The notes below the pieces were generated by a model, which ran no database searches, was not told the DNA's origin, and was given only the letters and a program-made list of their open reading frames with translations. The translations under genes and the position numbers were made by a program. 64,000 nucleotides of DNA, from NCBI GenBank assembly GCA_028829895.1, contig CM054182.1, positions 31,838,379 to 31,902,378 on the forward strand. The letters are read 5' to 3'. Source of the DNA: Sinotaia quadrata. Lineage: Eukaryota > Mollusca > Gastropoda > Architaenioglossa > Viviparidae. Every line of letters starts with the position of its first letter. The stretch's first letter is position 1. This document shows, in pieces, positions 10,396 through 22,178 of the stretch.

Positions 10396-11142
10396 CATTT
10401 GATTTAGCTAGTTACTTAGGATTCAATATCACTTCCTTTAATAAGCACAATCACCTCAGTGACTATCCGAAGTCCGTAGATTCATTTGAGGCTTGGTAAA
10501 GTCAACGAATTAAAATTTGTTCCCTTAAACTTTTCGTGCAGGCCGAAATAAGTTACAGTGCAGAAGTGTTAATACTGAATTGACATGACCAATAAAATAC
10601 TTTAAAAAGCTGAAGCATAAGATTCCGCTTTGATTCCAATAAAATGAAAATGTAATTTATTTAAATCTAGTTTGTAGGAAGAAAACTCTAATAGATTATT
10701 TATTCATTGATATATGGATCAGACAAATATACGACTTGGGTCAGCGAAGGCTACACGTACCTTAATCCTGTAATATGATTTACGTCCCTTGAACGAACGC
10801 TTAGAGTTACGTTTCCCTCACATGGCTGCAGCTGACGTGTAAACATGAGCACTACGTGCGTCATTTTCCCCGTGGCGTGGGCTTCTCCAACTATTTCTTT
10901 CATGGCCGGAAAAGCCAGCAGTTCAGAGTAAATGAAAGCAAAGGAACAAAAGTTGTTTGTTTACTTTTAAGCAACGCATAGTATTCTGGTGTTGTTGCAG
11001 AATCAAACATGAATATTTTCGAGCCATGCAAGCAAGGTCAGTTAACTTTAACACCTAACCTAGCTGATGGCTGGAGCGAGGGAAGTATTGAGCTTTTTAC
11101 TCCGTAAACTAACGTGAAGGTGACCAGCGAATCATGGTCAGA
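10396..11142. other. unassigned AT-rich DNA
   Basis: A mildly CpG-bearing patch at 10790-10910. No array or credible gene. Confidence 0.5.
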
Positions 11143-11406
11143 TCACCCTGTGATATTCATGATCATGGTGAAGGTCATTATAATCATCCTTGCACTCATC
11201 TGAGTTATTAGTTTAGCTGACACATTAGCTAAAAGCCACATACTATGAGTTCGAACGTTTTCAGCAAAAGTTTGTTGATTCTCCAGATTGGAGCTGGATT
11301 TGTTTTCTTGACTTTGGAGGGTTCTAAGACGTCTCACTACGAGCATTGCTTTACTCCACGAGCCAAAACCGGTGGTGGAAATATATGCATGAATTTTTAT
11401 TTGCAT
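11143..11406 (-). CDS. unrecognised open frame, 87 codons
   Basis: Non-repetitive frame from ATG at 11406 to TGA at 11143, with mixed residues including QSQENKSSSNLENQQ. No motif or family is recognised and no splice context stands out. It may be chance. Confidence 0.12.
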   Translation of the reverse strand: MQIKIHAYISTTGFGSWSKAMLVVRRLRTLQSQENKSSSNLENQQTFAENVRTHSMWLLANVSAKLITQMSARMIIMTFTMIMNITG

Positions 11407-11694
11407 ATTAAACAATTTTAAAGTAAAGTACTTTCCCGGAGTTTGAATTATTTCTTAAACGTATCTGCTCAGTCAGTGCTATACATTAGCCAAGCTTGAG
11501 GTCAGATATTAGGTGTTTAATAGGGTGTGGTTTATCTCGTCATCAGACAGTAATTGTAAGACAGCTCACGAAATAATTCCAAAGCAAAACACTGATGGTA
11601 ACTAAACCATTACTAGCAGAATGGTAGACCCTAGTGGCAAGTACAAAGCAAGACGCTAATGGTAATATGAACATTGAGTAGCTTACACATGAAC

Positions 11695-12075
11695 TGACAT
11701 TTTCTGCATGAAAATTATTGCGTTACGAGTTGTGACATTTTCTGCATGAAAATTATTGCCTTACGTGTTCTGACATTTTCTGTATGAAAATTATTGCGTT
11801 ACGTGTTGTGACATTTTCTGCATGAAAATTATTGCGTTACGTGTTCTGACATTTTCTTCATTTGAGCTCTTATAACAAATGTACTGACATTTTCTTCATT
11901 TGAGCTCTTATAACAAATGTACTGACATTTTCTTCATTTGAGCTCTTATAACAAATGTACTGACATTTTCTGCATTTGAGCTCTTATAACAAATGTACTG
12001 ACATTTTCTTCATTTGAGCTCTTATAACAAATGTACTGACATTTTCTGCATTTGAGCTCTTATAACAAATGAACT
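11695..12075. repeat. 38-bp composite minisatellite, two unit types
   Basis: Four copies of type 1 (TGACATTTTCTGCATG then AAAATTATTGCGTTACG) at 11695-11846 are followed by six copies of type 2 (the same TGACATTTTC start, then ATTTGAGCTCTTATAAC) to about 12075. Both types keep a 38-bp period although their second halves are unrelated. Confidence 0.95.
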
Positions 12076-12760
12076 GACATTTTCTTACGATACATGTATT
12101 GGCATTTCATTACCACACGTGTGAAAAAATTTTCTTTAAACATATGCACCGATATTTTTGTTTACATAGGCATGTATTGACACAGTCTTACGATACAACT
12201 AATTTTCTATATTTGAACTTTTACAACAAATGACCTCACATTCACTTGCTACAAATTGTACATACCAATTTCAGATTTTAATTCTTTCCACACTTATATC
12301 GACATTTCCACAATTGAATTTTTATGATACATATAATGATTTTTCTTTTACAACTTATAAAAGTTATATATCAATATTTTTAACATTTAAATTTTTACGT
12401 CACGTCTACTGACATTCTATAATGGAACATATTTGACATTTTTTACGACACATATACAGTTTTGTTAAATGACGTATGTGTAGCATTTTGTTAAATGACG
12501 TATGTGTAACATTTTGTTATGACACATATATAACATTTTGTTATACATGTCTAGCATTTTGTTAGGTCACATATATTATATTTTGTTATATGATACATGT
12601 CTGACATTTTGTTGCGACACATGTATGATATTTTGTTATATGACACATGTCTGACATTTTATTGCGACACATGTATGATATTTTTCACGTCTTGAAGTTT
12701 AACGATATACATACTGACATTTTGCGCATTTAAATTCTTATGGTTCATGCCCTCATTTTC
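12076..12760. repeat. decayed TGACATTTT array
   Basis: About twenty diverged repeats, roughly 28-40 bp long, all keyed on GACATTTT or ATTTTGTTA words. It continues the preceding array at low identity. Confidence 0.75.
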
Positions 12761-13339
12761 CACGTATGAATTCGCAGATTGCTTATTTTTATCTTCTCTG
12801 TGTTAGAGTGAACTGAATCCTCAAATTAATAAATATTTGATCAGATGCTGTTGTATTGCCAACAAAGTCATTACAATGGATTTATTCTACTAGAAAAAAT
12901 GCATTTATCCTCATCATTAAAGAAACATAAATGAAATATTAGTGGCATATTTACTCACTGTTTCAATTTTTGCATTCATCGTCTCAATATTCACGGTGCT
13001 AAGAATTTAAGCACACCGCAAGCTGTGTTAAGTGTAGTCATAAAAACGATTGTTTGTGAACAGGTATCTTTCATTGATAAACAAAAGTGACAAAAGCATT
13101 TCCAATAGAACTTATGTTTTATTTATAAAGGAAAAGATAAAGAATCTAAAATTAAAAATGAAACGCTGAATTTATTACGAATATATTAACTTACACCTGG
13201 ACAAAGAAACCGCAGGCAAGAAAACAGTATTGCAACGTACTTTTAGGGCGCTACAAGGGCTTGATTGATTAAAATTGCAGTGTTTAATCTCTGTCATTTG
13301 TACACAATTTTGTCACTATATTTTTTGATAAATTAATGA
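12761..13339. other. unassigned AT-rich DNA
   Basis: Nothing recognised. Confidence 0.5.
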
Positions 13340-13585
13340 TATTTTATAAAGCCGGTAATCCGTAAAATCTTACAATTTACAATTACAATCTTAAAATTGG
13401 GCAATACATAAGATATGTTAGTCCGTAATATCTGTCAATCCGTGAAATTAAGCAATCTGTAAAAATCGACAATTCATGGTCTCTGACAAGCTATAAAAAT
13501 CGGCAATCCATAAACTCAGACAATCTTTAATATCTGGCAGTTCGTACTCTACTGCAACTTGTATAATTTGGCATTGTATATTATC
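13340..13585. repeat. decayed ~20-bp repeat
   Basis: Recurring AATCCGTAAAATCT and GACAATC words at roughly 20-bp spacing, well diverged. Confidence 0.45.
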
Positions 13586-13772
13586 CGGCAGCCATCATGT
13601 ATTTTCTTCACAATTAAAAAGAATTAGCTGATTATATTGTAAACTAGGATTAGTTAGCACTGCAGGGATTGCTTGTGAAAGAATTTTACATAATTTGTTT
13701 TCCTTTCAATGCAAAAGAGTCCCATATGAAAAAATCTGTTTTAGAAATAGCAAATTTTGCTGGGCTAATGTT
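13586..13772. other. unassigned spacer
   Basis: Nothing recognised. Confidence 0.5.
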
Positions 13773-13970
13773 GTGTGCCGAATACGAAACTTTCATTTTC
13801 AGCTCCTCTTTGCTAATAGGAAACGAAAGGCTTGCATAGCCTCAACCTGTATGTATGTATACTTGCACGTATGCATGCTTGCATACGTACTTACAAGTTG
13901 AGACAACGCAAGCCTTTCGTTTCTTATCAGGTAAGAGGAGCTGAAAATAAATGTTTCGTATTCGGCACAC
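13773..13970. mobile_element. 198-nt foldback hairpin (MITE-like or small-RNA-like)
   Basis: Two arms of about 88 nt (13773-13860 and 13883-13970) are near-perfect reverse complements around a 22-nt loop. Termini are GTGTGCCGAATACGAAAC and its complement; matching internal blocks include TTTTCAGCTCCTCTT and AACGAAAGGCTTGC. The loop itself contains GCATGC. No internal coding frame. It abuts a (TATC)n tract 31 bp downstream. A foldback or MITE insertion, or a long hairpin small-RNA precursor, would fit. Confidence 0.9.
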
Positions 13971-13999
13971 ATGCATATATGTATATATGTAGGCATGTA

Positions 14000-14222
<223 letters not shown>

Positions 14223-14750
14223 AATAATATTAATGTAGACACACAAACACAATTCTATGCGCCGATCATTATTTTTCCTTGTTTACTTTAAAACGACTTT
14301 TTTTCATCAATCTTTGAATTTTGTGACTTAACACCATTTACCCTAAGATCCTTCTTAAGTTGATTTGATTTCTCGCTCCTTGCTTGAGATCAAGTAGATT
14401 CGTATGAAATCCTTATTAAATCATTAAAAACCGCTAGGACTTTCCCGTATCAGCGAGAGTCTCCCAAGACTTGTGTCTTTACATATTTTAAAGCCTAAGC
14501 ATGAGAAAGGATAACAGGGTTTTGTTTGTGGATGAAGTTTCTTCAGCCTAAGTCAAGCGCGAGTGTTAGGTCTGAGGACCCAGCAATCCCAAACTTTCTT
14601 ATCGAACTTTGCAAGAGATTGTCTCGACGATCAGTGCCTAAGACGATGAATGCGATTAACTGCGACTGATTTTGTTAGTTTCAATTACTATTATCACTTT
14701 CTTTGCTCCTCATGCTTTGGCTTATCCTGGGAAAACGCTAGTAAGCCCCA
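14223..14750. other. unassigned DNA
   Basis: No repeat or gene recognised. Somewhat less AT-rich after 14530. Confidence 0.5.
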
Positions 14751-14963
14751 CTAAGAACAGTGCACGAATGATGCACGGATCCGGAAGCGTCCCTTGCATA
14801 CGGAACGAGGCTTCAGCCTCGCTTTAGCCTCGTTTTCCGTCTTCTTGTCGTCGTATTTGTCTCGGAGGGCGTGGAGCAAGCTTGCGGGTGATGGAGCGGT
14901 GGCGAGACTGCTTGGGGAAATTAATGCCGGGTGATTAGATGGGGAAATTGGCTTGTACCTCAT
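14751..14963 (-). CDS. unrecognised open frame in a CpG-bearing island, 70 codons
   Basis: ATG at 14963 to TAG at 14751. It starts MRYKPISPSNHPALIS, has a charged middle (LRDKYDDKKTENEAKAR) and a basic tail. It lies in locally GC-richer DNA. No family is recognised; start context is weak. Confidence 0.15.
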   Translation of the reverse strand: MRYKPISPSNHPALISPSSLATAPSPASLLHALRDKYDDKKTENEAKARLKPRSVCKGRFRIRASFVHCS

Positions 14964-15274
14964 CGGCCGGGCTCTGGACTTGGGGGATTACAGGCGCCGT
15001 GGTTTTTCCATTTCTATAAGCCCTCTTGCCTCCCGCTTACCATTACTGGCTGTTTGACTGCAAACAAGCTTCCTTCTGCTCTCGCAATTCCTCGGACCAC
15101 GTCTCTACTGTCTGTGTAGGTTGTCACCCGTGCACATTCTTGACGAGCAGAAGTAACGTTCGATTTTTTCCTGTTTATCTCACCACCACCACCATCACCA
15201 CCATCAATTTAGTTTTGTTCATTTGCTGTAGGTTGCTGATGTTGTTGTTACTGTTGCTCGTCATTATGTTGGAA
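14964..15274. other. unassigned DNA
   Basis: Includes short CAC/CAT trinucleotide runs at 15181-15207 and GTT runs near 15240. Confidence 0.5.
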
Positions 15275-15512
15275 TGTGGCCATAACGTTCCTCTTGTGGC
15301 AGCAGTGTTTCTCCCGTGGCCGTAATATTCCTCGTGTGGCCTTAATGTTCCTTGTATGGCCATAACGTTCTTCATGTGGCCGTAATGTTCCTTGTTTGGC
15401 CGTAATGTTCTTCACGTGGCCGTAATATTCCTCGTGTGGCCGTAATGTTCCTTGTGTGGCCGTAACGCTCTTCGTGTCACCGCAATGTCCCTCATGTGGC
15501 CATAATGTTCTT
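15275..15512. repeat. 20-bp minisatellite, ~12 copies
   Basis: Unit GTGGCCGTAATGTTCCTCGT with frequent substitutions at several positions. Confidence 0.95.
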
Positions 15513-16061
15513 AAAATCGTTAATAAAAGAAAATAACACGCACATTTTTCAGTCAGGCATTGAAAGATAAAGTATACAGGAGCAATGCTGTCTGATATTT
15601 GTTCATCACCGTTTCAAAGCGAAAACCATTAAAATATTGCCGTCAAGACATATTTGTGTCGAATGAAAGTTAAATGCAAAACAAAACAAATCACAGTTCG
15701 GCCCATCATATATATATGGCAATAATTTTCGATGCAATTGAATAATAACCTGAATTGTTTAAGAAGATGTTCATGGGTCAATGTGTGAATGTCAAAGAGC
15801 AAGTATTAAAAGCAGGCAACCAGATTTATGTCAAGGGAAAAGAAGCAAGCAAGCAAACAAAAGCACATAAAAAAATGTTTTTTGCCTGCTGCATTAGTAT
15901 ATTTAGTCAAGTCCTGGCTACTTGACGCTTGACGTATTTTTGTATTTTAGGGATGATGGCTTAAGACAAATCTAGTCATTTAAGTCACTGCCATTGAAAA
16001 TGATAATTACAGACGCCTAAATTTCGAGTGATTTCATTGAAATAAAAATAAGAATATAACT
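15513..16061. other. unassigned AT-rich DNA
   Basis: Nothing recognised. Confidence 0.5.
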
Positions 16062-16182
16062 AATTGCCGTGTGACATTATTTTATATGATGCTAAAACAA
16101 CTTGCATTCCAAAAACATAATTTATTGTCGTGTGACATTATCTTACATGATGCTAAAACAACTTGCGTTCCAAGAACATTTT
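16062..16182. repeat. 61-bp duplication, 2 copies
   Basis: Two adjacent copies sharing GTGTGACATTAT and GATGCTAAAACAACTTGC. Confidence 0.92.
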
Positions 16183-16734
16183 ACATAATGGTAGAGACAC
16201 AATCAACCATCGAAATGTATTTGAAATAATGGATTGTAAACCTACAAAAAGTAGTCAGTTTTAACAGTTTGCAATTAATCTTTTTCTAATACTTAATTAA
16301 CATTCTGTTTATAGCAGTTCATACGCTTTTCATATCGGCGTTATATTTATAGCATTATTATATTTTAATTTTATATATTGTACATTATTAGTGTGCTTTT
16401 ATGCAAGGGTTGAACTTTCGTTAAAGTGAATTTTCTTTGGAAGTTGTGGCTTTCTCTTAAGACTGACAAATACAGAAACCTTGAAGAAAAGTAACACTAT
16501 ATATGTCACATAAATTTAATGTGAAATAAGAAATTCTAATAAAAAATAATAGATTTTAATGACAAGAATGACTGAAAATAGGACATAGTCTGACGCTTGA
16601 AATTATCGGGTGGAATCATTGTTTCGCAAACTATTTATTACGAAATAGGACTGTCTGTTCATTACGTATTTAATACGAATTTCACGCACATCACTATAAA
16701 TGTAGGATTGCAGTATAAATATAATAAATATATC
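16183..16734. other. unassigned AT-rich DNA
   Basis: Nothing recognised. Confidence 0.5.
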
Positions 16735-17295
16735 GCTGTGAATATAGAATTTCGTTGCAAATATATCATTACGAATGTGGAATTTCTCTACGAATATATC
16801 ATTACACATATGGCATTTATCTACGAATATAATATTAATACGAATGTGGAATTTCTCTACGAGTATATCATTACACATATGGCATTTATCTACGAATATA
16901 ATATTAATACGAATGTGGAATTTCTCTACGAGTATATCATTACACATATGGCATTTATCTACGAATATAATATTAATACGAATGTGGAATTTCTCTACGA
17001 ATATATCATCACAAATGTGGCATTTCTCTACGAATATATCATTACGAATGTGGCATTCTCTACGAATATATCATTATGAATTCTGCATTTCTCTACGAAT
17101 ATATCATCACAAATGTGGCATTTCTCTACGAATATATCATTACGAATGTGGCATTCTCTACGAATATATCATTATGAATTCTGCATTTCTCTACGAATAT
17201 ATCATCACAAATGTGGCATTCTCTACAAATATATCATTACGAATGTGGCATTTCTCTACGAATATAATAAAATCATTACGAATGAATATCTATCA
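16735..17295. repeat. ~33-bp minisatellite with 69-bp and ~97-bp higher-order units
   Basis: Monomer contains TCTACGAATATATCATTACG and AATGTGGCATT. From 16771 a dimer recurs at exactly 69 bp three times (16771, 16840, 16909). From about 17040 a trimer pattern takes over with a GAATTCTGCATT monomer. Because many copies are near 33 bp, several frames stay open for over 100 codons; these are not genes. Confidence 0.95.
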
Positions 17296-17719
17296 CTATG
17301 AAGGCCACGACAATAGATAGTAGGTCTGTTGCAAATATAGTATAACACTACGTAGGTTTATCTGTTTTATTCCATCTATCTCCCGACGGATCTTTTTCTT
17401 AAAATTTATTATTTAATTTATTTCATTGATTTGTTTGTGCATTCACCTAATAATCCTTTTATTGATTCTATATTTCTTGACGGGTCCGCTTATTTATTCA
17501 TCTACGTGTTGATTAACATCTTTATTTATTTAATCTATATCTTGATCGATTGGTTTATTTAATCATATATTTCTTAATTGAACTGCAAATATGCAGACTG
17601 TTTATTTAACCAAATAATCATTATTTCAATAAAGCAAATATTTTTCGACAACGAAATTTCAGACGAAAGTATCAGAGGCTAAGAGGTGAGTAAACTCACC
17701 GTTAGGTCTACAATAGTAT
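17296..17719. other. unassigned AT-rich DNA
   Basis: Loose ATTTATT and TTGAT recurrences, no clear array. Confidence 0.5.
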
Positions 17720-18630
17720 TTTACCTAAGTTCCATAAACTTCACGATTTTGTCTCGGTTCCACATATCTAATCAGACTCCACGAATTTGACTATTTGTTC
17801 TAGGTTCCATATTGTCATGTCTAGGTTCCCTGTATTTAATCAGAATCCGTCGGTTTAACTCTTTTGTCTACGATCCATAGAATTGACTGTTTTTTCTAGG
17901 TCCCACAAAGTGTTTTGTTTAGGTTCCATAGGCGTGATTGTTTTGTCTAGGTCCCATAGACGGGAGTGTTTTGTCTAGGTACCATAGGCGTGAGTGTTTT
18001 GTCTAGGTCCCATAGAGGGGAGTGTTTTGTCTAGGTCCCATAGACGGGAGTGTTTTGTCTAGGTTCCATAGGCGTGAGTGTTTTGTCTAGGTCCCATAGA
18101 CGGGAGCGTTTTGTCTAGGTTCCATTGGCGTGAGTGTTTTGTCTAGGTTCCATAGGCGTGAGTGTTTTGTCTAGGTCCCATAGGTGTGAGTGTTTAATCT
18201 AGGTCCCATAGACGGGAGTGTTTTGTCTAGGTCCCTTAGACGGGAGTATTTTGTCTAGGTCCCATAGACGGGAGTGTTTTGTCTAGGTTCCATAGGCGTG
18301 AGTGTTTTGTCTAGGTCCCATAGACGGGAGCGTTTTGTCTAGGTTCCATTGGCGTGAGTGTTTTGTCTAGGTTCCATAGGCGTGAGTGTTTTGTCTAGGT
18401 CCCATAGGTGTGAGTGTTTAATCTAGGTCCCATAGACGGGAGTGTTTTGTCTAGGTCCCTTAGACGGGAGTATTTTGTCTAGGTCCCATAGACGGGAGTG
18501 TTTTGTCTAGGTCCCTTAGACGGGAGTATTTTGTCTAAGTCCCATAGACGGGAGTGTTTTGTCTAGGACTTAGACGGGAGTATTTTGTCTAGGTCCCATA
18601 GATGTGACTGTTTTGTCTTCGTTCCATAGA
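17720..18630. repeat. 28-bp minisatellite, ~32 copies, with a 224-bp higher-order unit
   Basis: Monomer TTTTGTCTAGGTCCCATAGA plus CGGGAGTG. Two main variants alternate (TTCCATAGGCGTGAGTG and TCCCATAGACGGGAGTG). An ordered block of eight monomers beginning at the rare TCCATTGGCG variant recurs 224 bp later (18121 and 18345). The first copies from 17720 are diverged. Confidence 0.96.
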
Positions 18631-18848
18631 AATGATTATTATGTTCATGTAGCAGAATCCCACCCCCCAAAGTTCTGTATATGAGGAATTCTTCGCTCCA
18701 CTTTACAGATATCTGCAAGTCCCACTGTTCCCCACTCTCCTCCAATAATTCTTAATTGAAACCTCGGATCATCATGGGATATAATCCTATTCTTTGGAAT
18801 AAAACAAATATGTTAACCACCAACATCAATGAGATGTGAGATGCGAGA
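18631..18848. other. unassigned spacer
   Basis: Nothing recognised. Confidence 0.5.
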
Positions 18849-19193
18849 TTTGTATTTAATGACATCAGTACAAATATAACGAACGTAACGTAATAGTTAC
18901 AAATAGTTTGAGTGATTTTGTATTTAATGACATCAGTACAAATGTAACGAACGTAACATTAATAGTTACAAATAGTTTGAGTGATTTTGTATTTACTGAC
19001 ATCAGTACAAATGTAACGAACGTAACGTAATAGTTACAAATAGTTTGAGTGATTTTGTATTTACTGACATCAGTACAAATGTTACGAACGTAACGTAATA
19101 GTTACAAATATTTTGATTGATTTTGTATTTACTGACATCAGTACAAATGTAACGAACGTAACGTAATTGTTACAAATAGTTTGATTGATTTTG
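18849..19193. repeat. 68-bp minisatellite, 5 copies
   Basis: Unit begins TTTGTATTTAATGACATCAG and contains AACGAACGTAACGT. TGTAAC and GTTACA within each unit could pair as a short stem. Confidence 0.96.
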
Positions 19194-20314
19194 CTGAACG
19201 CTCTATTTGATACTAACTGAAGGGTACAGCTTGAAAAATCGCAACACTTTCGGAAAATGTCTTACTACAATTTCTGAAAGCTACTTAACGCTCTTCCATA
19301 TAAAATATTAAAGTTATATTTGTCCCACTTATTATTTCTATCGCTTATTCTTCCTAACATTTAATTTAATGAATATGATTAACGTATTTATCTCAGTTAA
19401 TGTTTCTATCGTTTTTACTTCATTGAATAAATAGGAAAATTTTAGACTTCTCATAAGTTAATGCTGCTGCCATTTTGCTTTCGTTCTGAGGACACTGGAT
19501 TAATGTGTCGATAGTAAAAGAAAATATTGTCAGATAAATTTAACTAAGTGACCAGATAAATTTTACTTAGTGACCTTAAGGTTAAAAACTCTTGAACATG
19601 CATTTTTCTATTGTCTAAATCTACGTGTAATAAAAAAATAATATTTGTCCGGTTTCCTTCTAATTTAATTTTCTCGTATATTTTGAGTTTGGACTAGACT
19701 GACTTCATGTCAGAAAACAATTAAAAAATAAAGAACAGCCAAACATTATCTAACCAATCAAATCGCTCAACAAGCTGATCAAATTTAACTCAATGGCCTT
19801 ACAAATATGCTGGTCGTTTTGAACCCTCTGACCTTTCCTGGAACATTCACACACGCATTACTTCGACAGCTTCTCATGATGAGAGGCAGAAATTAGGTAT
19901 TAATTAAACAACACAATTAATACATTAATTAAATAAAACATTTATTTAGAGCGCACTCGAGAACCTTTTATTAGAAAGAGATCTAAATTAACGAATAAAT
20001 AAAAAGAAATAAAAGAAACTCGCGTACATCCGGGGTATAAAAGACAGTATTTGGCAAAGATGAGATGAGATACAGCAATTGTGCTTGGCGCTGAAAGGCT
20101 CCACCCTGGTGTTACAGTCTGTTGTTTGAGGTATTTAAAATAAATAACACCCCCACAATACCATTAACTACATGTGCAAATAGGTGAGGCAGGTGGGGAT
20201 TTTGTGCGCCGTGTTGTAATCGGTTAAGTTAAAAACAACGAAACATTGTTTGGCTACAAGAAAGAGATGAAAATAATTCTTGCGCACGTTAATTACCACT
20301 TGCGGTCTGTTGAA
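19194..20314. other. unassigned AT-rich DNA
   Basis: ATTAATT-rich near 19905-19935. Nothing else recognised. Confidence 0.5.
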
Positions 20315-20605
20315 TTAATCTCGCTCTACCGAGCCCAGCAAGACAACGTCTTTTACGCCTGAACATGTTACGGGCGACATGTAAGCGTTGCGTGCAGATG
20401 GCTTATGCATAATATGTAACCCTTGTCGAGCTGTTAGTGACAGCGTGAGGTTAAATAATAGCTGTATAAAATCTTGGCATAAAGACACGTTACGAATTTT
20501 GTAAAATGCACCACCAACAACAAGAACAATTTCGAAGTAAATGCAGAACTCATTTATTTTAATGGTATATTTTACGGGTATTGTTTCATAATTTTCTTTT
20601 TGTGG
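20315..20605 (-). CDS. possible terminal coding exon, 96 codons
   Basis: A minus-strand acceptor AAGTTTTTCTCAG ends at 20606, and from 20605 the frame reads 96 codons to TAA at 20315. It starts PQKENYETIPVKYTIKINEF, has a hydrophobic stretch (FEIVLVVGGAF) and ends VVLLGSVERD. The open frame extends upstream of the acceptor to about 20656 without an ATG, so an exon model suits it better than an independent gene. Composition is protein-like for such AT-rich DNA. No family is recognised. The plus-strand frame 20581-20817 partly overlaps and is rejected. Confidence 0.25.
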   Translation of the reverse strand, partial: PQKENYETIPVKYTIKINEFCIYFEIVLVVGGAFYKIRNVSLCQDFIQLLFNLTLSLTARQGLHIMHKPSARNAYMSPVTCSGVKDVVLLGSVERD

Positions 20606-20794
20606 CTGAGAAAAACTTATGTTACTCGAAACTACTTGTGTGTTTGTCGACAAATTCGATTTCTAGAGTTAATGTTAGCACACCTGTGTCTGTCTGTCGT
20701 TTTGTGTCTCTATCTCTGGAAAGACTAATTGGGTCACATCACAATAAAATGTTTTCGCGATGCTTTGATGAAAGTGTGCTTCCATTTTACTCTA

Positions 20795-20985
20795 ATGTAA
20801 TAGACATATCGGCGTGACGGAAACAATCCGTTTCTCTAATGTGTAGACATATTGACGTGACGGAAACAATCCGTTTCTCTAATGTGTAGACATATCGGCG
20901 TGACGGAAACAATCCGTTTCTTTAATGCGTACACGTATCGGCGTGATGGAAACTGCACTTTGAGAACAGTACGTTACTCTAATAT
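20795..20985. repeat. 43-bp minisatellite, ~4 copies
   Basis: Unit contains GACATATCGGCGTGACGG and AACAATCCGTTTC. The last copy is diverged. Confidence 0.93.
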
Positions 20986-21084
20986 GTACAGACATTCATA
21001 CAATATTATTATTAATCTAGTAAATCCCCGCTATCAGTGACAAACCTCCTGTCATTCACTTCTACGTCCCAATGGACGCTAGTA

Positions 21085-21485
21085 GGCGAAGAAATGAGTC
21101 AATCAGTCATTACTGTAATTAAAAGTAAAGTTGTTAATGGTCGCAATCAGTCATCATTGTCTTAAGGATAAAATAGTTAATGGACGCAATCAGTCATTAA
21201 TGTAAATAAGGATAAAGTAGTTAATAGACGCAATCAGTCATTAGTGTAAAATAAAGGTAAAGTAGTCAATGGGCGAGAAAGCCAGTCATTAATGTAAAAT
21301 AAAGGTAAAGTAGTTAATGGGCGAGAAAGCCAGTCATTAATGTAAAATAAAGGTAAAGTAGTCAATGGGCGAGAAAGCCAGTTATTAGTGTAAAATAAAG
21401 GTAAAGCAGTTAATGGGCGAGAAAGCCAGTCATTAGTCTAAAATAAAGGTAGAGTAGTTATTGGGCGAGAAAGCCAGTCATCAAA
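21085..21485. repeat. ~48-bp minisatellite, 8 copies
   Basis: Unit CAGTCATTAGTGTAAAATAA followed by AGGTAAAGTAGTTAATGG. Early copies are shorter and diverged; the last five carry GCGAGAAAGC. Confidence 0.95.
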
Positions 21486-22016
21486 TCATTAGTTTAACCA
21501 GGGTCACACAACCGGAAGTCCCAACATCTCCTTACAGTAAATGAGTACATAAGAAGATAACTGTAAATAAAATAATTTTAGTGTATGCATTTTATTCTGT
21601 TTATTTGCAGCTAACCCGAACCTAACTTTTCTCTCTTAACCCCCCAAACAAACAAACAAACAAAACTCCAACCATAACTCTAACCTATCTCTAAAAACAG
21701 ACAAAGCAGGACAGTCATGCGCCACTTCCGGTTGTGTACGGAGACACTAAAAAGAAAAAATTACAAATAAATTAAAGAGTCTATCACTCCGAGGAAAGCT
21801 GGGTCCTCACGATGGCTAATTCTTCAAGTGTGTGCCACCGCTGTGAGCACGTGTCCGCATGCGCGGGGAGGTGCTGCTGCTTTTATGTTCGGCACGTGCG
21901 ATCAGTTAAATACGTCACAACAATGACACCATCACACGCCTGCAGCCTGGCTAACACGCGACGACCTCGTTTTCGAACTTGTCTGTTCTCAGAGTTGTTT
22001 GTTTCGAGTTCTACCG
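21486..22016. other. unassigned, with one CpG-bearing patch
   Basis: (CAAA)n near 21645-21663 and a CpG-bearing patch at 21800-21980 with a 72-codon plus-strand frame (21812-22030) that runs into the next array and has no recognisable motif. Confidence 0.4.
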
Positions 22017-22178
22017 CATCTATGATGTAAATGGCCTTTATATGTTTTATTTATGTATTCTAAAAAGCACATCTATGATGTAAATGGCCTTTATATGTTT
22101 TATTTATGTATTCTAAAAAGCACATCTATGATGTAAATGGCCTTTATATGTTTTATTTATGTATTCTAAAAAGCACAT
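22017..22178. repeat. 53-bp tandem triplication
   Basis: Three perfect or nearly perfect copies beginning CATCTATGATGTAAATGGCC. Lack of divergence implies recent origin. Confidence 0.97.

Noticed and set aside
16603..17301. Palindromic TACGAATATA units considered as a replication origin iteron array
   Set aside because: No initiator gene or other origin hallmark; best explained as a minisatellite.
16597..17320. Overlapping plus- and minus-strand frames of 114-181 codons
   Set aside because: They are translations of the near-33-bp repeat, open in several frames and on both strands.
21812..22030. 72-codon Cys/Ser-rich plus-strand frame
   Set aside because: Ends inside the 53-bp triplication, no motif, no splice signals.
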